From Aspidiotus rigidus (Eukaryota > Arthropoda > Insecta > Hemiptera > Diaspididae), in NCBI GenBank assembly GCA_035079385.1, contig JAVHKY010000029.1:9238001-9302000 (forward strand): DNA of 64,000 bases, in the 5' to 3' direction. The translations under genes and the position numbers were made by a program. Each line of letters begins with the position of its first letter. Position 1 is the first letter of the stretch. The notes beneath the pieces are model-generated. The model was not told the origin of the DNA. It saw nothing but the letters and a program-made list of their open reading frames with translations, and did not search any database. Shown one piece after another: positions 1-11,709 of the stretch.

Positions 1-614
1 CGTTGATGCAAAGCTCTGGATCCAGAGGAACGACATTATGTAAGCATCTACTTAGGTACCTGATAAACAATGTTCTACAACGGGCATCAAGGGCTTCAAG
101 GATTCAAAAGGGGGAACAAGGCTTAAGTGGGTAATTTGTACCAAATGAAGCCCGGGAATCCGAAGCGCCACGGAGATTTGGGGCCAACGGGGTAGTTTTT
201 TCCATTTTTTCCAAAACTTCAGAGGGGAGACAAATTGTTTTCCGGGACATTTTATTAAATGCGTATTGTAATTTTATGCACTTATTCAAAAAATCTTTGA
301 CCATCATTCTCGTATTTACATTGCAAGTTTCAATTTTTTTGATATTTTTAAATTGTATTTTCCTATCGGAATAAATTTCGTTACGTTTTGTTCAAGCAGC
401 CTGATTTTTGAAAAACATTATTTCAAGGATGAAAAACATTTTTCTAAAGCAATATAAATGTGTCAAAAAAGTTCTTTTTTTTTTCTTTCTTTCTCACGGT
501 TCCCGTATTTTTAATGATTCCTTAGAAGTTGACAATATTATACCTAGGTAGGCCTAGTGTGTAATATGAAAAAATCGCGTTCTAACGAACTAATTTTTAT
601 CATTTTGTTTACAG

Positions 615-1115
615 ATAATTTTTACGTGGATTCTATAATGACAAGTATAATTGGTATCATGTTTGCTCTCAAAAATGCGAAATTGATGTCAAAAATCACC
701 AATACTCCTGGATATATGTTCGAGGTCATTGATGTTGCAACAGCTGTGCCATATGCTGGTCCAATTTTATCTAATCTGATCGTGAGTATACGACCCTACC
801 TTCTGAAAAGAGGCTGTGTTCATTAGCTACTTGCTGAAACCGAAATCGAAAAACTCAAGTAGCCTAGAAGAGCAAATTAGAATTTGAATGAAATCTTTGA
901 CATGATTATTATTTTGTTTTTCTCCTTTTATATTTTAGTTTGACCAAAATTATGGCCATGTAAATACGAAAGACGATGAGGATGAACTGATTGTGGATAA
1001 AAACTTGGAAAACAATCAAAAGTGGAAGATAATAAATAAGTTTTTCGATGTATTTGCGTTTGTGATAATTCTACTATACTTTATTTTACTTTATGGACTG
1101 AAATGGCTAATTTAG
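615..1115 (+). CDS. Unrecognised membrane protein, two C-terminal exons (partial)
   Basis: Two exons are supported by splice signals and phase. Exon a spans 615-781, after an acceptor ending TTTACAG and before the donor ATC|GTGAGT. Exon b spans 939-1115, after TATTTTAG, and ends in a TAG stop. Exon a enters with two bases of a split codon and leaves in phase 0; exon b is phase 0. About 114 residues are visible. The tail has an acidic stretch (KDDEDE), then a hydrophobic segment of about 20 residues (DVFAFVIILLYFILLYG), then GLKWLI-stop, so a C-terminal membrane anchor is likely. The fold is not recognised. A pre-M4/M4 tail of a divergent ligand-gated channel was considered but no signature was found. 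Upstream exons lie before the window or within 1-600 and could not be placed. Confidence 0.45.
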
Positions 1116-1704
1116 AATTAGAAAAACGAACAAATAATAACTTTTTTCTCGTTGTACTATAAGTTGATGGTTTAAAAAAAAGAGAACGTTTAACTGTGGT
1201 TTTTAAAGATTTTTTAGAAGTATTTTTATTGTTCTTTCTTCGCAAAGGAAATATGAGTTGTAGTTTTACGTAGTACAAAGGTTGGATTCTATATTATATT
1301 CTTCAAGTTGCTATCGTGATTAAACAATGTGTTCAAGTGCCTACCAAAATATTATTGACAATCTACCATAGAAGGAACCAACTGGCATGATTTCATGAAA
1401 GAAAGCAAATTTTACATCGAAACTAAGAATGGATATTTTTTTTTTTTGCATGCAAGGTGTCGTATTAATTAAGTTAAAAAAAAGAAGGCTCTTCCCGGAC
1501 ATTTGAAAACTTTCATTTTGGTCAGGTTTCGAGCCACTATAGTGCTCTTTTTTCAGATCTTCATTGAGTTCTTATAATCGAAACTCGATGACCTGCAGCG
1601 AACGTTTCCTAAACTAGAACACTATTATATGAATAGTAGTGAAAACTGAAAATTGAAAACGAGTGTTCATGAAAAACCTACAGGTGCACGACTAAGAGTC
1701 GAGG

Positions 1705-2026
1705 TTAGGGATGTACATTGGAAAGAAATTTTTTCTTCCAATTAGATTTCTTTCCGGAAAGAAGATTATGGAAATTTATGGAACGTTTGAACAGTTTAAA
1801 ATATGAGAAAATATGTTTCGTTTCTCAGAAAAAAAAAATCTTTTTTCTTACCAAAACATTTCTTTAGAGCATAAAAACACGTTTTCAACATTTTTTCGAA
1901 ATGAAAATATGTTTTTAAAATTTATGGAAATTTTGGTCAGCAATGATAAAATACGTAAATTTCTTTCTTTCATTTCTTTCCTTTTCAAATAATTTTCTGG
2001 AAAATTTTCCCAATGTACATCCCTAT
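1705..2026. mobile_element. hAT-type MITE with GGAAA-rich interior
   Basis: The ends are inverted copies of TAGGGATGTACATTGG. The flanks are AGTCGAGG (1697-1704) and AGTTGAGG (2027-2034), an 8-bp target duplication with one mismatch. A terminus beginning TAGGG with an 8-bp duplication is typical of hAT elements. The interior has no coding capacity. It is dominated by GGAAA/TTTCC and AAAGAAAT motifs on both strands. The open frame on the minus strand across it is incidental. Confidence 0.7.
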
Positions 2027-2367
2027 AGTTGAGGTTATCAGGATGGGATGACTCCACGATTTTCCATTTTGGTATTTTCACAAGAATTTTCAAATATTTT
2101 CAATTTTCATAACTTTTGTGGAATTTTTCCGATTTCTAAACCTACGAGTAGGTGATGGCTTATGGGAGAGCAAATTTCAAAGTTTATTTTGCCTCTTCTA
2201 CATTTTTTCTTCAAGAAACTTGATATTTGCGGAGAAAAAAAAATTGATCAATCGATTCGAAAATGTTTTTAATTTTTAATTTTTATTTCGAGTTTTCATC
2301 ATAAATATCGGCTCATCACAGCCTTGTCAAATCTTGGTCGAGTGTAGAGTACAGACTCAATTTAGAT

Positions 2368-2534
2368 CAGGGCTATATAGGCACAGATCAGATCACGGAT
2401 CATGGATCAGAAATTGGCGATCAGTCATTTCTTTCCCGCGCTTTATGATCCGCGATTGATCCTCATCATTTTTTCGTTTATGGTCGATTTGATCGGAATC
2501 ATTTGCATTGATCGGCGCCAATCGCGGTTTCTGC
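2368..2534. repeat. GATC-motif repeat, possibly a decayed hAT MITE
   Basis: The segment begins CAGGGCTATATAGGCACAG and carries a dense run of GATCA, GATCC and GATCG motifs. It resembles the element at 63244-63342 and the segment at 11003-11206. No convincing right terminus or 8-bp target duplication was found, so the boundaries are approximate. Confidence 0.4.
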
Positions 2535-3167
2535 TTGGCTCAGTAAACTCAGTGCAAGGCAACGTCACTTTCCAGAAATTTGGGGGTGGAGTAGGATGTG
2601 GAAAATACGAACGTGGGGCAGATTATAAGAGACAAAGTCTTTTATTCAGGTATTTCTCATTCAAAGAAGCCCGCTGTTTTTGTTTTAGTCTCATCAGATG
2701 CAAAATTACAGAAAGAATAAACTTAGTTCTCTTCAACTTCTCGCAAAATTCGACCGTTCTCGAAATAAATTGATTATTCGGAAAAACGCCCGTATAAGAG
2801 TCATTCTTATTTCTCATTTTAGTTATTTTGCCTTAAAGTTGATGAGAATTACATGAGAACGCGTTCTGCAACGTCATGTGTTGATAGCTTATATTCTCCT
2901 GCATGACGCTAGCTGGAATGCGCGCTGGATGAAAAAAAGAGAGCGAAAGAAGATCTCATTCAATGGGCTCCATTAATAATCAACACAGACCAATTATAGT
3001 TCCAGGCCTCTTTCTTATCGTTTCCACGTTTTCTATTCAGCGTGCATTCCAGCAAGTATCATGCAGCAGAAAGGAGTTCACTGGATTAGCTATGTTGAAG
3101 TGCTCGACAAGCCGGCGGGAAAACCTGGCAGCTGCTAAGCCTTAAATCATGATTTTTTCATCTCTGC

Positions 3168-3720
3168 ACTTATCCTCTCTGCTTCATGCAGTATATTATA
3201 CTAGGTTTATACTACGTATTATACTAGGCGTATACTAGGTCCAAGCCTCCTTTATACTAGGTCTAGGCATCCTTCATACCATAAGCTTACAAGATCTTTA
3301 TCAATAGCTTATACTAGCAGTTTGTCCTAGCTCTGTACTAGGTCTTAGGCTTCCTTTATACTATAGGTCTAGGAGGTCTGTATTAGTGGTTTTACTAGCT
3401 CTGTGACGTCATCAGATGATGATGGCACGATGATCGTGACGTCACAGATCTCCATCGTGACGTTACCAGATCGTAACGGCATTAGATCGTGTGACGTCAT
3501 CAGATTATGACGTCATCAAATCGTGACGTCATCAGATCTCCGAACTGATAACAGGATAGGCCTTCTCAAGGTGGTGAGGAACCAAGTTCACTCTACTTGA
3601 GACGACAAAAAGCAAAAAATGACACTCACATGATTACTCCCATAAAACAGGTTCCCCGTTTGCCTCAATTAACAGAGTTAATGAAGGCAATTCCGAGCAG
3701 CTAACTGTGTGGGCTGCGAG
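3168..3720 (+). repeat. Dispersed repeat, copy A (TATACTAGG / TGACGTCATC type)
   Basis: Most of this copy matches 51830-52467 almost base for base. It has TATACTAGG-rich sequence, then several TGACGTCATC palindromes, then AAAACAGGTTCCC. Both copies end at the same base, in GGGCTGCGAG, after which the flanks differ. Copy A lacks the ~120-bp left end seen in copy B and retains about 100 bp of GACGTC-rich sequence that B has lost. No coding capacity. Confidence 0.75.
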
Positions 3721-5238
3721 TTTTTTACTCTTATATCTTGTACTATGAACTCTTTCTTGAATAAATTGTATTACTCTATAAGCCTAGAAACCACCCTATA
3801 TAAACCCCAAGATGTCAGGTACAAAATCAGTCTTATTTCTCCTACAGTCAAATGTTGTTCCTGTAGTGCTAACCCACTTTGCTGTTGAACGGTTTGACTA
3901 GAGACTCACAGGCCTAAAGTGTCCAATATTAATTATTAATATAATGTATTAAAAACAAACTATTATTTCTCTTCTTAAAATTGTGCAGATAGTATATATT
4001 CGATCATAACAGTCTGCTGTCATATTTTCAAGGATCTCTAGGTACTTTGTTTGTAACTTCAAACTGATTATTCTTTAACGAATTTTTCTTTACGGACGTC
4101 CTTTGTACAGATAGGTCCTCAAATAGGCTAGCCTCTTTTTCCTCTTGTAAGAAATAACTGAAGAATAGATCAAATTGAGCTCAAGTTTTAAAAACAGGCC
4201 CTGAATTAGAAAAAGAGATTAATTATAATACCTGCCCGATTAGGACAAGGGGTAGAAAAGAGGAATTAGACACAATGTGAAATTTTTGTCCCATTTGGAA
4301 TAAGAGAGTTCTCATCCACTACGACCAAATAAGACAGTCATTTGTCGCTCTCTCATCATTATATGTAGGTACTTCATTGAATGATCCATGATAATTAAGC
4401 CATCAAACCCGAAAAATATTTCGATTTCAAGGACACTTTGAGACATAGTGCTATCTAATTTATTCCGAATCATTAACTGTAACCAACCTCGATGGAAATA
4501 TGTAATAATTACCTATTGTAGCCCATTCGATTGAAAATTGAATAGATAGTGGCAGAAGTACGTATTTAAATTTTAAACTCATACATTCAAACAGAACAGC
4601 TAGGACCTTATTTATAAATGAGAATTCACTTGCAATAATAGGTGTAATCCTCGAGTTATTTTTTGATGTAAGTACCGATCAGTATAAGCATTCATGTATT
4701 TAGGCTCTATTCCAGGATTGCAAAAAAAAAAAAAAATCATACGACAGTCCACGAGCAGCAGTGATCAAACTTTTTCACCGAACTATAACAAAATAGGAGA
4801 ACATTTACCTAGGCCTACCTATATTATAAATTTTTCTCAACTTTTGCGACGGTTGTTGCGGGAAGAAATTAAAGCAATCCCAGTTCAGATACAATTTCTC
4901 CTAAAATTATTCTTCGTATCAAAAATTAATTTGTATAACTTAAAACACAAAAGAGCATTAAAATCATAATCAATTAGGCCTATTTCTTCGCAATTTCTGT
5001 TATCAATTACCGTATCATTCCTGAGAACAAATCGAGAGAAAAGCAAAAGCAAATCGAAGAAAAATATCATACAGATGTAATTCAATTGGCAATTAGGATA
5101 TAATATGGTTTTAAAAAGCGAATACAATGAATAGTGACTGTATGGTAACTGTAAAAATATGTAAATTAGGAACGGTAGGCCTACTTAAAATATTTATATT
5201 CAATAATGCACGGGAAATGACTTTAACCCTCAAATGGG
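3721..5238. other. AT-rich intergenic DNA, no gene seen
   Basis: Only short open frames without domain signatures are present. This lies downstream of the kelch-type gene, which ends at 5239 on the minus strand, so part of it may be that gene's 3' UTR. No clear AATAAA signal close to the stop was identified. Confidence 0.5.
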
Positions 5239-7078
5239 TTAAAAAGTAAGTGCACTTAAAATAACCCATTCAAGACTGCCAATGGCAGGAGCAACATCTA
5301 ATGGAAGGCTCCATTTCTGCGCAAACAAATCATACGTCCGCATTCGAATAGAAGAATCATCATAAAACGCATACAATTCATTGTCAAACGACAGTAGTCT
5401 GGTAGGAATACGGCCAGAAGGATCATCCGTTCTGATAGCATCCCATTTTCCAGCCACTACATCATAAATTTCCAATACGTTTTTTTCAAAAGTTATTTTC
5501 GGTGGTGGATGGCTACAAACATAAATTTTTCCTTTGTGAATACAGGCATCATCTAAGTAATGATGACCTAGCCTGCTTTCTGGTAATTGCTCCCAACGTC
5601 CAACTCGATGGTCATATGATTGTAGATAACGTGTTGCTAGATGCATTCTTCTGAAACCGCCCATCAAATACAATCGACTCCAGTCGCACACTACTGCTGG
5701 CAGATGAACCCTTTCTTCTTGGTTTAGTGAAATTGATGACCATTTCTCTAAATCTTCAGAGTAAACGTAGAGCTGATCAAAGTCTCTGTGTATAGAACTA
5801 TAATTGTACAGGTAGATACTATTCATATCACAAAACAAATTGAAATTCGGTCCATAGTCTTTTGATGAAGACAAACCTGGAGGTAATGCTAATAATGATA
5901 AATTTGAAATCAAGTCGACAGAAGAAGAGACAGTGAAGGTTTTCAACCGACGTGATACAGCTGATGATTTGAAACAGTAGAAATGATTATTAAACACAAC
6001 TGTTCTCATCTCGTGAATATCTTTGAATTCTACTAAATGAGAGGAATGCCAGTCCACTTTTTTCACATCGTCATCTGCATTATTTTTCTGCATTTTCATA
6101 AGATACGTCTTACCAAATTCATTTCCCCCAGTGCTGGTTCTAGCATAAAGGTAAATGGTAGACTTGTTCACCCCACTTGCAATAAGCCTATTTAATTCAT
6201 TATTAAAATTCTTATTAAAATATTCTTCAATTTGAGTGCGTTGAAGGTGCTGAAATTTGAAAGTTTGCGTAAGCATAAAAAACTTATCTTTTTTGTCTTC
6301 GAGGACACAATCTGAATGGTTGACCCACCGCACGAGTGTTTCGATGACAAGATTTTCTTTTTTTGACGATAAGGGTGGACAATTGTGAAGCAGTGTTTTC
6401 ACGTCATTAAACGATAATTGAAGGAAATCAGAATTACAGAAAAAATAATTCATATTTTCTACCAAAAAGTGACTCGTGGCTCGCAGCAAGCAATTGTTTT
6501 GCGTTCGGACAGCGAACGCAAATATTTTAAGGGCATCGCTCAGCGGTATATTACGTTCTATGAGATACTGAACGCAAACATTTTCGATAATATTCAATCC
6601 CAAAATTTCGCTGGCATAGAGTAATCTGTAAACATTAAGGTCGTGTACTGTAATTTTACCCTGATATATGTATTCCAAAATATTTTCAAAAGTCGCCGCG
6701 TCGATATTCTGTAAAGAAACTTCTTTAGTTGGACTTTCTCGAAACTCACTGCAGAACAATCTATGGAAATATTCACTAGCTGCAGCAAGAACCAATCGAT
6801 GGCATTTGAAAGTATGGTTTTGACAAACAATTTTCACGTCCGTCAGTTTCTCAGCAGAATAGAATTCGTTAATTCTGGAGTAAAATTTTTGGTAGTTTTC
6901 ACAAGAGGAAGGTATAGTCTGAAATTATTATAAGAAGTGTATAAATTATGGGCCTATAATTCGTAGAGAGAACACAAAGAAGTCTTCTATATAGAGAAGG
7001 AAAACGCAAAAATTTTACCGTTTTTTTTTCGAGAAAGTATGAGTTGATAGCTTCTCTGGACTGATCATATTCGCGTTT
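5239..7078 (-). CDS. BTB-BACK-Kelch protein (KLHL-like), 5' end incomplete
   Basis: Proteins of this family are usually substrate adaptors for Cullin-3 ubiquitin ligases: BTB binds CUL3, BACK extends it and the kelch propeller binds substrate. The main exon runs 6918 down to 5239, after the acceptor ATTTCAG, and encodes 559 residues to TAA. A 60-bp upstream exon (7078-7019) lies between TATTTTAG and the donor ACG|GTAAAA and joins in phase 0. The BTB core reads LTDVKIVCQN followed by FKCHRLVLAAASEYF. The BACK region follows (for example LVRWVNH). The C-terminal half is a degenerate kelch propeller; its clearest blade has LYLMGGF and a following W. A GTG-led reading at 6837 would cut the BTB fold in half, so the exon must extend upstream. 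The initiating exon was not found. A decayed copy of the BTB start lies at 10007-10448 on the other strand. Confidence 0.88.
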
Positions 7079-8452
7079 CTAAAATATAGAAAACAAAGTA
7101 ATTATAATTTTAATTACGGAAACAAAATAAATTATTCATTCTAGCATTCTCCTAGAAGGTTTAATAAGGATTCAAAGTCGTTCGCTAGACTATAAATTGA
7201 AGTCTGGCCGATAGAAATCAGTAGACTAATCTAAGTCAGAAGATGATGCGCCGCTATTATATGGGCGAACATAATACTGCAAGCTAAAAACATTAAGTTA
7301 TTTAATGTACGCGCTAACGTCGTGGTTTCCAGTTTGCGGCCCGGCGCAAGAAATAAATAAGTCTGTTTGCGGTCGATATATAAAAACAGAAGCCTTCCAC
7401 GTTCCGGCCCACTGTAATATACTATTACGAGTACGTATGTGCGAAAAAATGATTACCGTATCATGTGATAAAATTTTTCAGATCCACACGAGTATACTGC
7501 ACGATACTGTACGTAGGCCTGTACTCATTATTCAATCACAACACTTCTGTTAATAAATACAATATATTAGCTTCGTACGTGTAAACATAACATGCCGAAT
7601 ATTAATGTTCAGTAATAAGAGAAGTGCGAGACTTCGAATAGGCTAGTTCATCCCGGTTTTGAATTTCGAAGTGGAGAAATAAGTTTGTACCACGGTTTGT
7701 ACCAAACTACTAAGAAGTACCATGCAAACTGATGAGCCAGCTAGACTTACTGCGAACGTCTCACGCAAATTTTTACCGAAGTGACTTGACCATTACTTCA
7801 CGTATCAGGAGAATACATGTACTTAACTTTCTTCGGTTGTTTAGTAGGTACCTATACAGTATACAGTTCATGAGGTTCCTACCTTTTGTTCCACTTATGA
7901 GTATGCAATGAAACTGCTTATGTACAGCCTTCTACGACAAAATTTATTTCTTTTTTTTTCAAGCCGCAAACTGGATATACCTCGGCTAAAGTACAACACT
8001 TTGAGCGACCTACATGCTTGACCATAGCTGCTTCATCAATTTTTTCGTGAAAATTAAACATGGTCTTTTATTACGGTAAGGAATCTTCAAATAATTTTGA
8101 AAAACCTTTCGATATTTCAGATTAGCTTATAGGTATTCAACTCGGCGTTTGTTAGCCTAGCCTGTATCAAATCGAAGGAATCACAACAAAACTGTAAAAT
8201 TGAAAACTAAGAAGGAATATTCAATTAGATTTTTAAAAGACGGAGTTATTTCGAGGTAATTCAAATAAAAATTTCAAAATGAATAGTCGAACTACCTACG
8301 TCGAACTGTCAACGCATAATCTATATTTTTTAGGCCATATTTTTTCTCATTCCCGGTTACCTACGTACATCTGGTCCTTGCGTCTGGTCATCACGAATTA
8401 TTTTTTGGCTTTTTGGATTCGCCAATTTGTACTTTGTAGCAGCTGTTGTTGG
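7079..8452. other. Region upstream of the kelch gene; no exon assigned
   Basis: This should hold the first exon and promoter of the minus-strand BTB-Kelch gene, but no ATG-plus-donor combination gives a compatible phase. No protein signature or repeat structure stands out. The open frames here are short and lack codon bias. Confidence 0.35.
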
Positions 8453-8460
8453 ATGACAAG

Positions 8461-8946
8461 TAGTGATGGGCAGTTATCAGTTATTTCAATATACCGGTTA
8501 AACGGTTTATTGAAGATCATTGTAACCGGTTAATCGGTTGAAAACCTTTAAATAAACCGGTTAATTGGTTAAATGGAAATCATTCGGATTGCTGTTGATT
8601 CTCAAAAAATTCCGCTAGGAGCGCCAAGGTCTTCCATTTTTTTGCTCTCAAAATTGCGAAAATAAAAAAAAAAAAGAGAAGCGAGATCTCGTATGTGTTG
8701 ATGGTTGAGAAATATCTTAATTGATAATCTATAATTCCCTCAGCCTGGTTCTTCAAAATTGTCAAATTATCAATTGAAATTCACAATTGTTGAAAAATTT
8801 TAAATTTTGGCGGTTAATCGGTTTATGCGCTCTTATTAACCGGTTTTTCAGGTTAACCGTTGATCACAAATAAATCGGTTTTTCAGTCAATTTTACCCAA
8901 GAATAAACCGATTAATCTGTTAATAACCGATAACCGCCCATCACTA
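8461..8946. mobile_element. hAT-type MITE with GGTTAA-rich interior
   Basis: The termini are TAGTGATGGGC and its inverse GCCCATCACTA. The flanks are a perfect 8-bp target duplication, ATGACAAG, at 8453-8460 and 8947-8954. Both are diagnostic of hAT transposition. Subterminal regions on both sides are filled with AACCGGTTAA-like motifs (ACCGGTTA, CGGTTAAT, ATAACCG), with a ~170-bp AT-rich centre. There is no transposase, so it needs a source in trans. Confidence 0.92.
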
Positions 8947-9029
8947 ATGACAAGCGTGTTTCTCTCTTCGACTATTATTTATCATGTGGACTGCGCTAGC
9001 GTGTATAAATAAAACGACTGAAAAAAGCG

Positions 9030-9424
9030 TCCACAGATCTGCCGTACAAAGTAGAACGGACGTATATGCGAAAACAACGATCACGGAAAAGTATCAAAAA
9101 GAATTTAAAAATGTATTCAAAAGATATTAAGATCGCATAAGTTGATCACTCATAGTAATTTTCAACGTAGAATTCGATAATTCTAATAATTTTCTTCAAT
9201 AAGTGCTCAATCTTCAGATACAGTACATTTTTTCACCTCGCGATGCATATACGTCCAAAAAAGGACGTATATGCATTGATATGCAATCGACTGTGATAGT
9301 AGTGGTATGTGAATACGAAGCTTCGTTACCATCACACATACAGCCCATTGATCCGAACGCCTCGTCTCGGTGATCGTTGTTTTCGCATATACGTCCGTTC
9401 TACTTTGTACGGCAGAGATGTGAA
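9030..9424. repeat. Inverted-repeat element, ~50-bp arms
   Basis: The left arm (about 9036-9084) and right arm (about 9370-9420) are near-perfect inverted copies containing CCGTACAAAGTAGAACGGAC. Midway, at 9243-9277, is a shorter palindrome, CATATACGTCC..GGACGTATATG, that reuses the arm motif ACGTATATG. It looks like a non-autonomous DNA transposon. No clear target duplication was found and the superfamily is unknown. Confidence 0.6.
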
Positions 9425-10006
9425 GCCTTTCACACTTCAGGTTCTTAATGCGGATAGTATAAGCGTTTGCCTGATTTGTTATCAAACTTGTAGTCAAACA
9501 AAATTTCAAGTTTTTATTTTCAAATAATTTTTGTAATTTTGTGGATTACATTTACATTTTACCATCCTGTAAAGAAGCAAAAATAAAAATTTGCCCAAAA
9601 CTTCTAAGAATTTTGTCAATTTTTCAATCTGAATTTTCTCATTTTGATAATTATGACTACACCCCACCTGTGTCGGAACCTTATCGGAGGTACCCTAATA
9701 TTGACGAAATTTTCAAGGGTTGTAAAAGGTGAAGAAATTCACCTAAGAAGATAATTTTTTTTTAAATAAGTAGAGCATGGTGAGTTGTCTATTCGTACCC
9801 GGTTTCAGATTTTTAGGTTAATACCTGATTCCTCTACGAATTTTTAAAAATTGATGAATTTACATTACCTAGTATTCATGTAGTTTTCATGCTTAGTAAT
9901 ACCTTGCAACGCTCCTAGCGTAGATTATATCAACTGACACAACTCAGGCGACAGTAACAAACACGGCTAATATACGTTTGTGTCAATACCTCTATAATGT
10001 ACCGTG

Positions 10007-10448
10007 GTCAAAACTATACTTTCAAATGCCATCGATTGGTTCTCGTTGCAGCTAGTAAATATTTCCATAGATTGTTCTGCATGAGTTTCAAGCAGAGATG
10101 GAAAGTTATTGAAAAGCAATAAGTTTTTAGCGAAAAACAAAACCTTTTTTGGAAGCAAAAAGCGAAAGCAAAAAGCAAAACAAAAGTCAAAAAAGCGAAA
10201 AGCGCAGAGCAATAGTTTTTCATTTTTGCGGTCCTGCAGTCCTAATTTTTGCTTGTTTATTTCTGAAAATTGTGAAAAAGTGAAAAGCAAAAAGTTTTTA
10301 GCGAAAAGCAATACCTTTTTTGGAAGCAAAAAGCAAAATAAAAGTCAAAACAGCAAAAAGCGGCAGCTTTGTTTCTGAAGGTCAGAAGCAAAATCAAAAA
10401 GCACCACAATGTTATTGAATCACTTTCCATCTCTAGTTTTGAGAAAGT
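10007..10448 (+). pseudogene. Decayed partial copy of the BTB-Kelch exon, split by a MITE
   Basis: Bases 10007-10092 match the BTB exon of the minus-strand kelch gene (about 6825-6735) with few changes. The frame reads FKCHRLVLVAASKYFHRLFC. A one-base deletion then shifts the frame within the stretch that corresponds to TGCAGTGAG in the parent. The parental sequence GTTTCGAG is present twice here, as GTTTCAAG (10085-10092) and GTTTTGAG (10436-10443), on either side of a hAT MITE. After the second copy only about five more bases match. The copy therefore predates the MITE and is non-functional. Confidence 0.82.
10093..10435. mobile_element. hAT-type MITE with AAAAGC-rich interior
   Basis: The ends are inverted: CAGAGATGGAAAG on the left and CTTTCCATCTCTA on the right. 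The flanks, GTTTCAAG and GTTTTGAG, are an 8-bp target duplication with two changes. The target is known independently because the parental gene reads GTTTCGAG at this point. The interior repeats GCAAAAAGC and AGCGAAAAGC, and contains two copies of a ~90-bp segment including TTTTTAGCGAAAA and TTTTTTGGAAGCAAAAAGC. The open frames over it are low-complexity artefacts. Confidence 0.82.
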
Positions 10449-10651
10449 GGATTGGGCTCATTATTGTAGACTGCGCCAGTGTCGACAATTTCTTCAATGT
10501 AATTCTTATGGGGAAAGAAAATTGCTCCCCGATTTATTTGAAAATCGAGTCACCTTATAGGAAATTTTACGCTCTTTCAATTTCGATCTCTGTGTTTTTT
10601 CTTCAAAATCGCTCTGTTTTGAGTTATTTGAAGAAAACTTGAAAATTCCCA

Positions 10652-10800
10652 TATGTGACCCTAACAACGATAAGGGACCTAAAGTCGGGGAAAAAAAATT
10701 TTGCAATAGGGGTCTCAAAATGCTCGGTAGGTTGTCATGTAAAAAAACAGAAAAAATTTTTTTCCGACTTTGGGTCCCTTATCATTGTCAGGGTCACATA
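10652..10800. mobile_element. Hairpin MITE with TGTGACC ends
   Basis: The element is almost fully self-complementary. The left end TATGTGACCCTAACAACG and onward (AAGGGACC, AAAGTCGG, poly-A) pairs with the right end ending GTCAGGGTCACATA. A TA dinucleotide sits at each edge, consistent with Tc1/mariner-type insertion. No coding capacity. Confidence 0.65.
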
Positions 10801-11002
10801 TATACATAATTATTATGTGTACCCAAGTATTCGGATATCGGATATCGAACAATGCACGAACAAACTATGAAACTAGAAACTACACTACGCACCATTACAA
10901 ACACACCCGCATATGAACGCGTCTTTCTTATCTAAGTACAATAGTCAATAGCAAACTTTGCTACTTTTCTCGCTCCAGATTGAAGTGGAAAGCTCTCCAT
11001 CA

Positions 11003-11206
11003 GGATTGGCCTCGTTGGCCACGGATCCGATCCCGGATCAAATGTTCTGATCCGCAGTTGACTGATCCGTCGGATTGCAAAGAAATGCTAGTAGATCTGT
11101 GATCCGTAATCCGCATTGTTTCCATTTTTCAATGGACAGTCAATGATTGATCCAAGATCCGATCCGCTGTGAAACCGATGATTTCAGATCTGTGCCCAGC
11201 CCTGGT
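11003..11206. repeat. GATCCG-motif repeat, possible decayed hAT MITE
   Basis: A dense series of GATCCG, GATCTG and TGATCC motifs ends in CAGATCTGTGCCCAGCCCTG, a hAT-like right terminus. The left edge (CAGGATTGGCC) is degenerate and no target duplication was found. It is related in motif to 63244-63342 and 2368-2534. Confidence 0.4.
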
Positions 11207-11242
11207 TTGGAAAAAAACTAGAATCCGAATTGTTTAGAAGAG

Positions 11243-11617
11243 ATGGAAATGTCTCAAGTTGGCTCAAGTTCTCAACTCAACCTATCTCAGTCATCTGGAA
11301 TTCGGATTGCGATTGAAGCGCTCCAAGCGGATATTTCATTCGAATTTGATACAAAGTTCCGACTTGTACAGTTCCGCACCGGGTTTCGAACGGTTCCATT
11401 ATTGTTCCGAAATTGTAATCAAAAATCGAATATTGGTCTTATCAATATTGATTACGCTTGCCACAATTTTTCAGATTTTAGCGGCGTCTTCATCGACGTC
11501 AGTAATAACCATATTCATCCTCATTTTCATGAGACCGGTGAATATTATTTACAACTTATCAACGAGAATGAATTCCTCCGTTTTCTAGAATATGCTGAAA
11601 AGCTGCAGTGCGCTTAA
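11243..11617 (+). CDS. Hypothetical 124-residue open frame upstream of the canopy gene
   Basis: This is an uninterrupted ATG-to-TAA frame of 124 codons. Its second half uses mixed codons in a coding-like way (HNFSDFSGVFIDVSNNHIH and onward). No domain, signal peptide or membrane segment is recognised. It ends 92 bases before the canopy start codon. It could be a small gene, an exon, or a chance frame beside the GATCCG repeat. A possible acceptor (TTTTTCAG) lies inside it near 11473, which weakens the single-exon reading. Confidence 0.25.
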   Translation: MEMSQVGSSSQLNLSQSSGIRIAIEALQADISFEFDTKFRLVQFRTGFRTVPLLFRNCNQKSNIGLINIDYACHNFSDFSGVFIDVSNNHIHPHFHETGEYYLQLINENEFLRFLEYAEKLQCA

Positions 11618-11709
11618 ACCCACGTACATGTATATCTACGCGTATCTCGTCGCATCGTTTCTACCACGATATTGACATCTATTTTATTTCCAGTCATTCG
11701 TCTTAAAGA

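Noticed and set aside
2623..2817. Minus-strand frame near the GATC repeat
   Set aside because: Short, basic, no signature; overlaps another short frame on the opposite strand.
6418..6830. Open frames of 68 and 78 codons over the kelch gene
   Set aside because: Both lie in other frames of the strong BTB-BACK exon and have no signature of their own.
10109..10378. Lysine-rich open frame on the plus strand and its minus-strand counterparts
   Set aside because: They are translations of the AAAAGC-repeat interior of a hAT MITE; low complexity, no start context.
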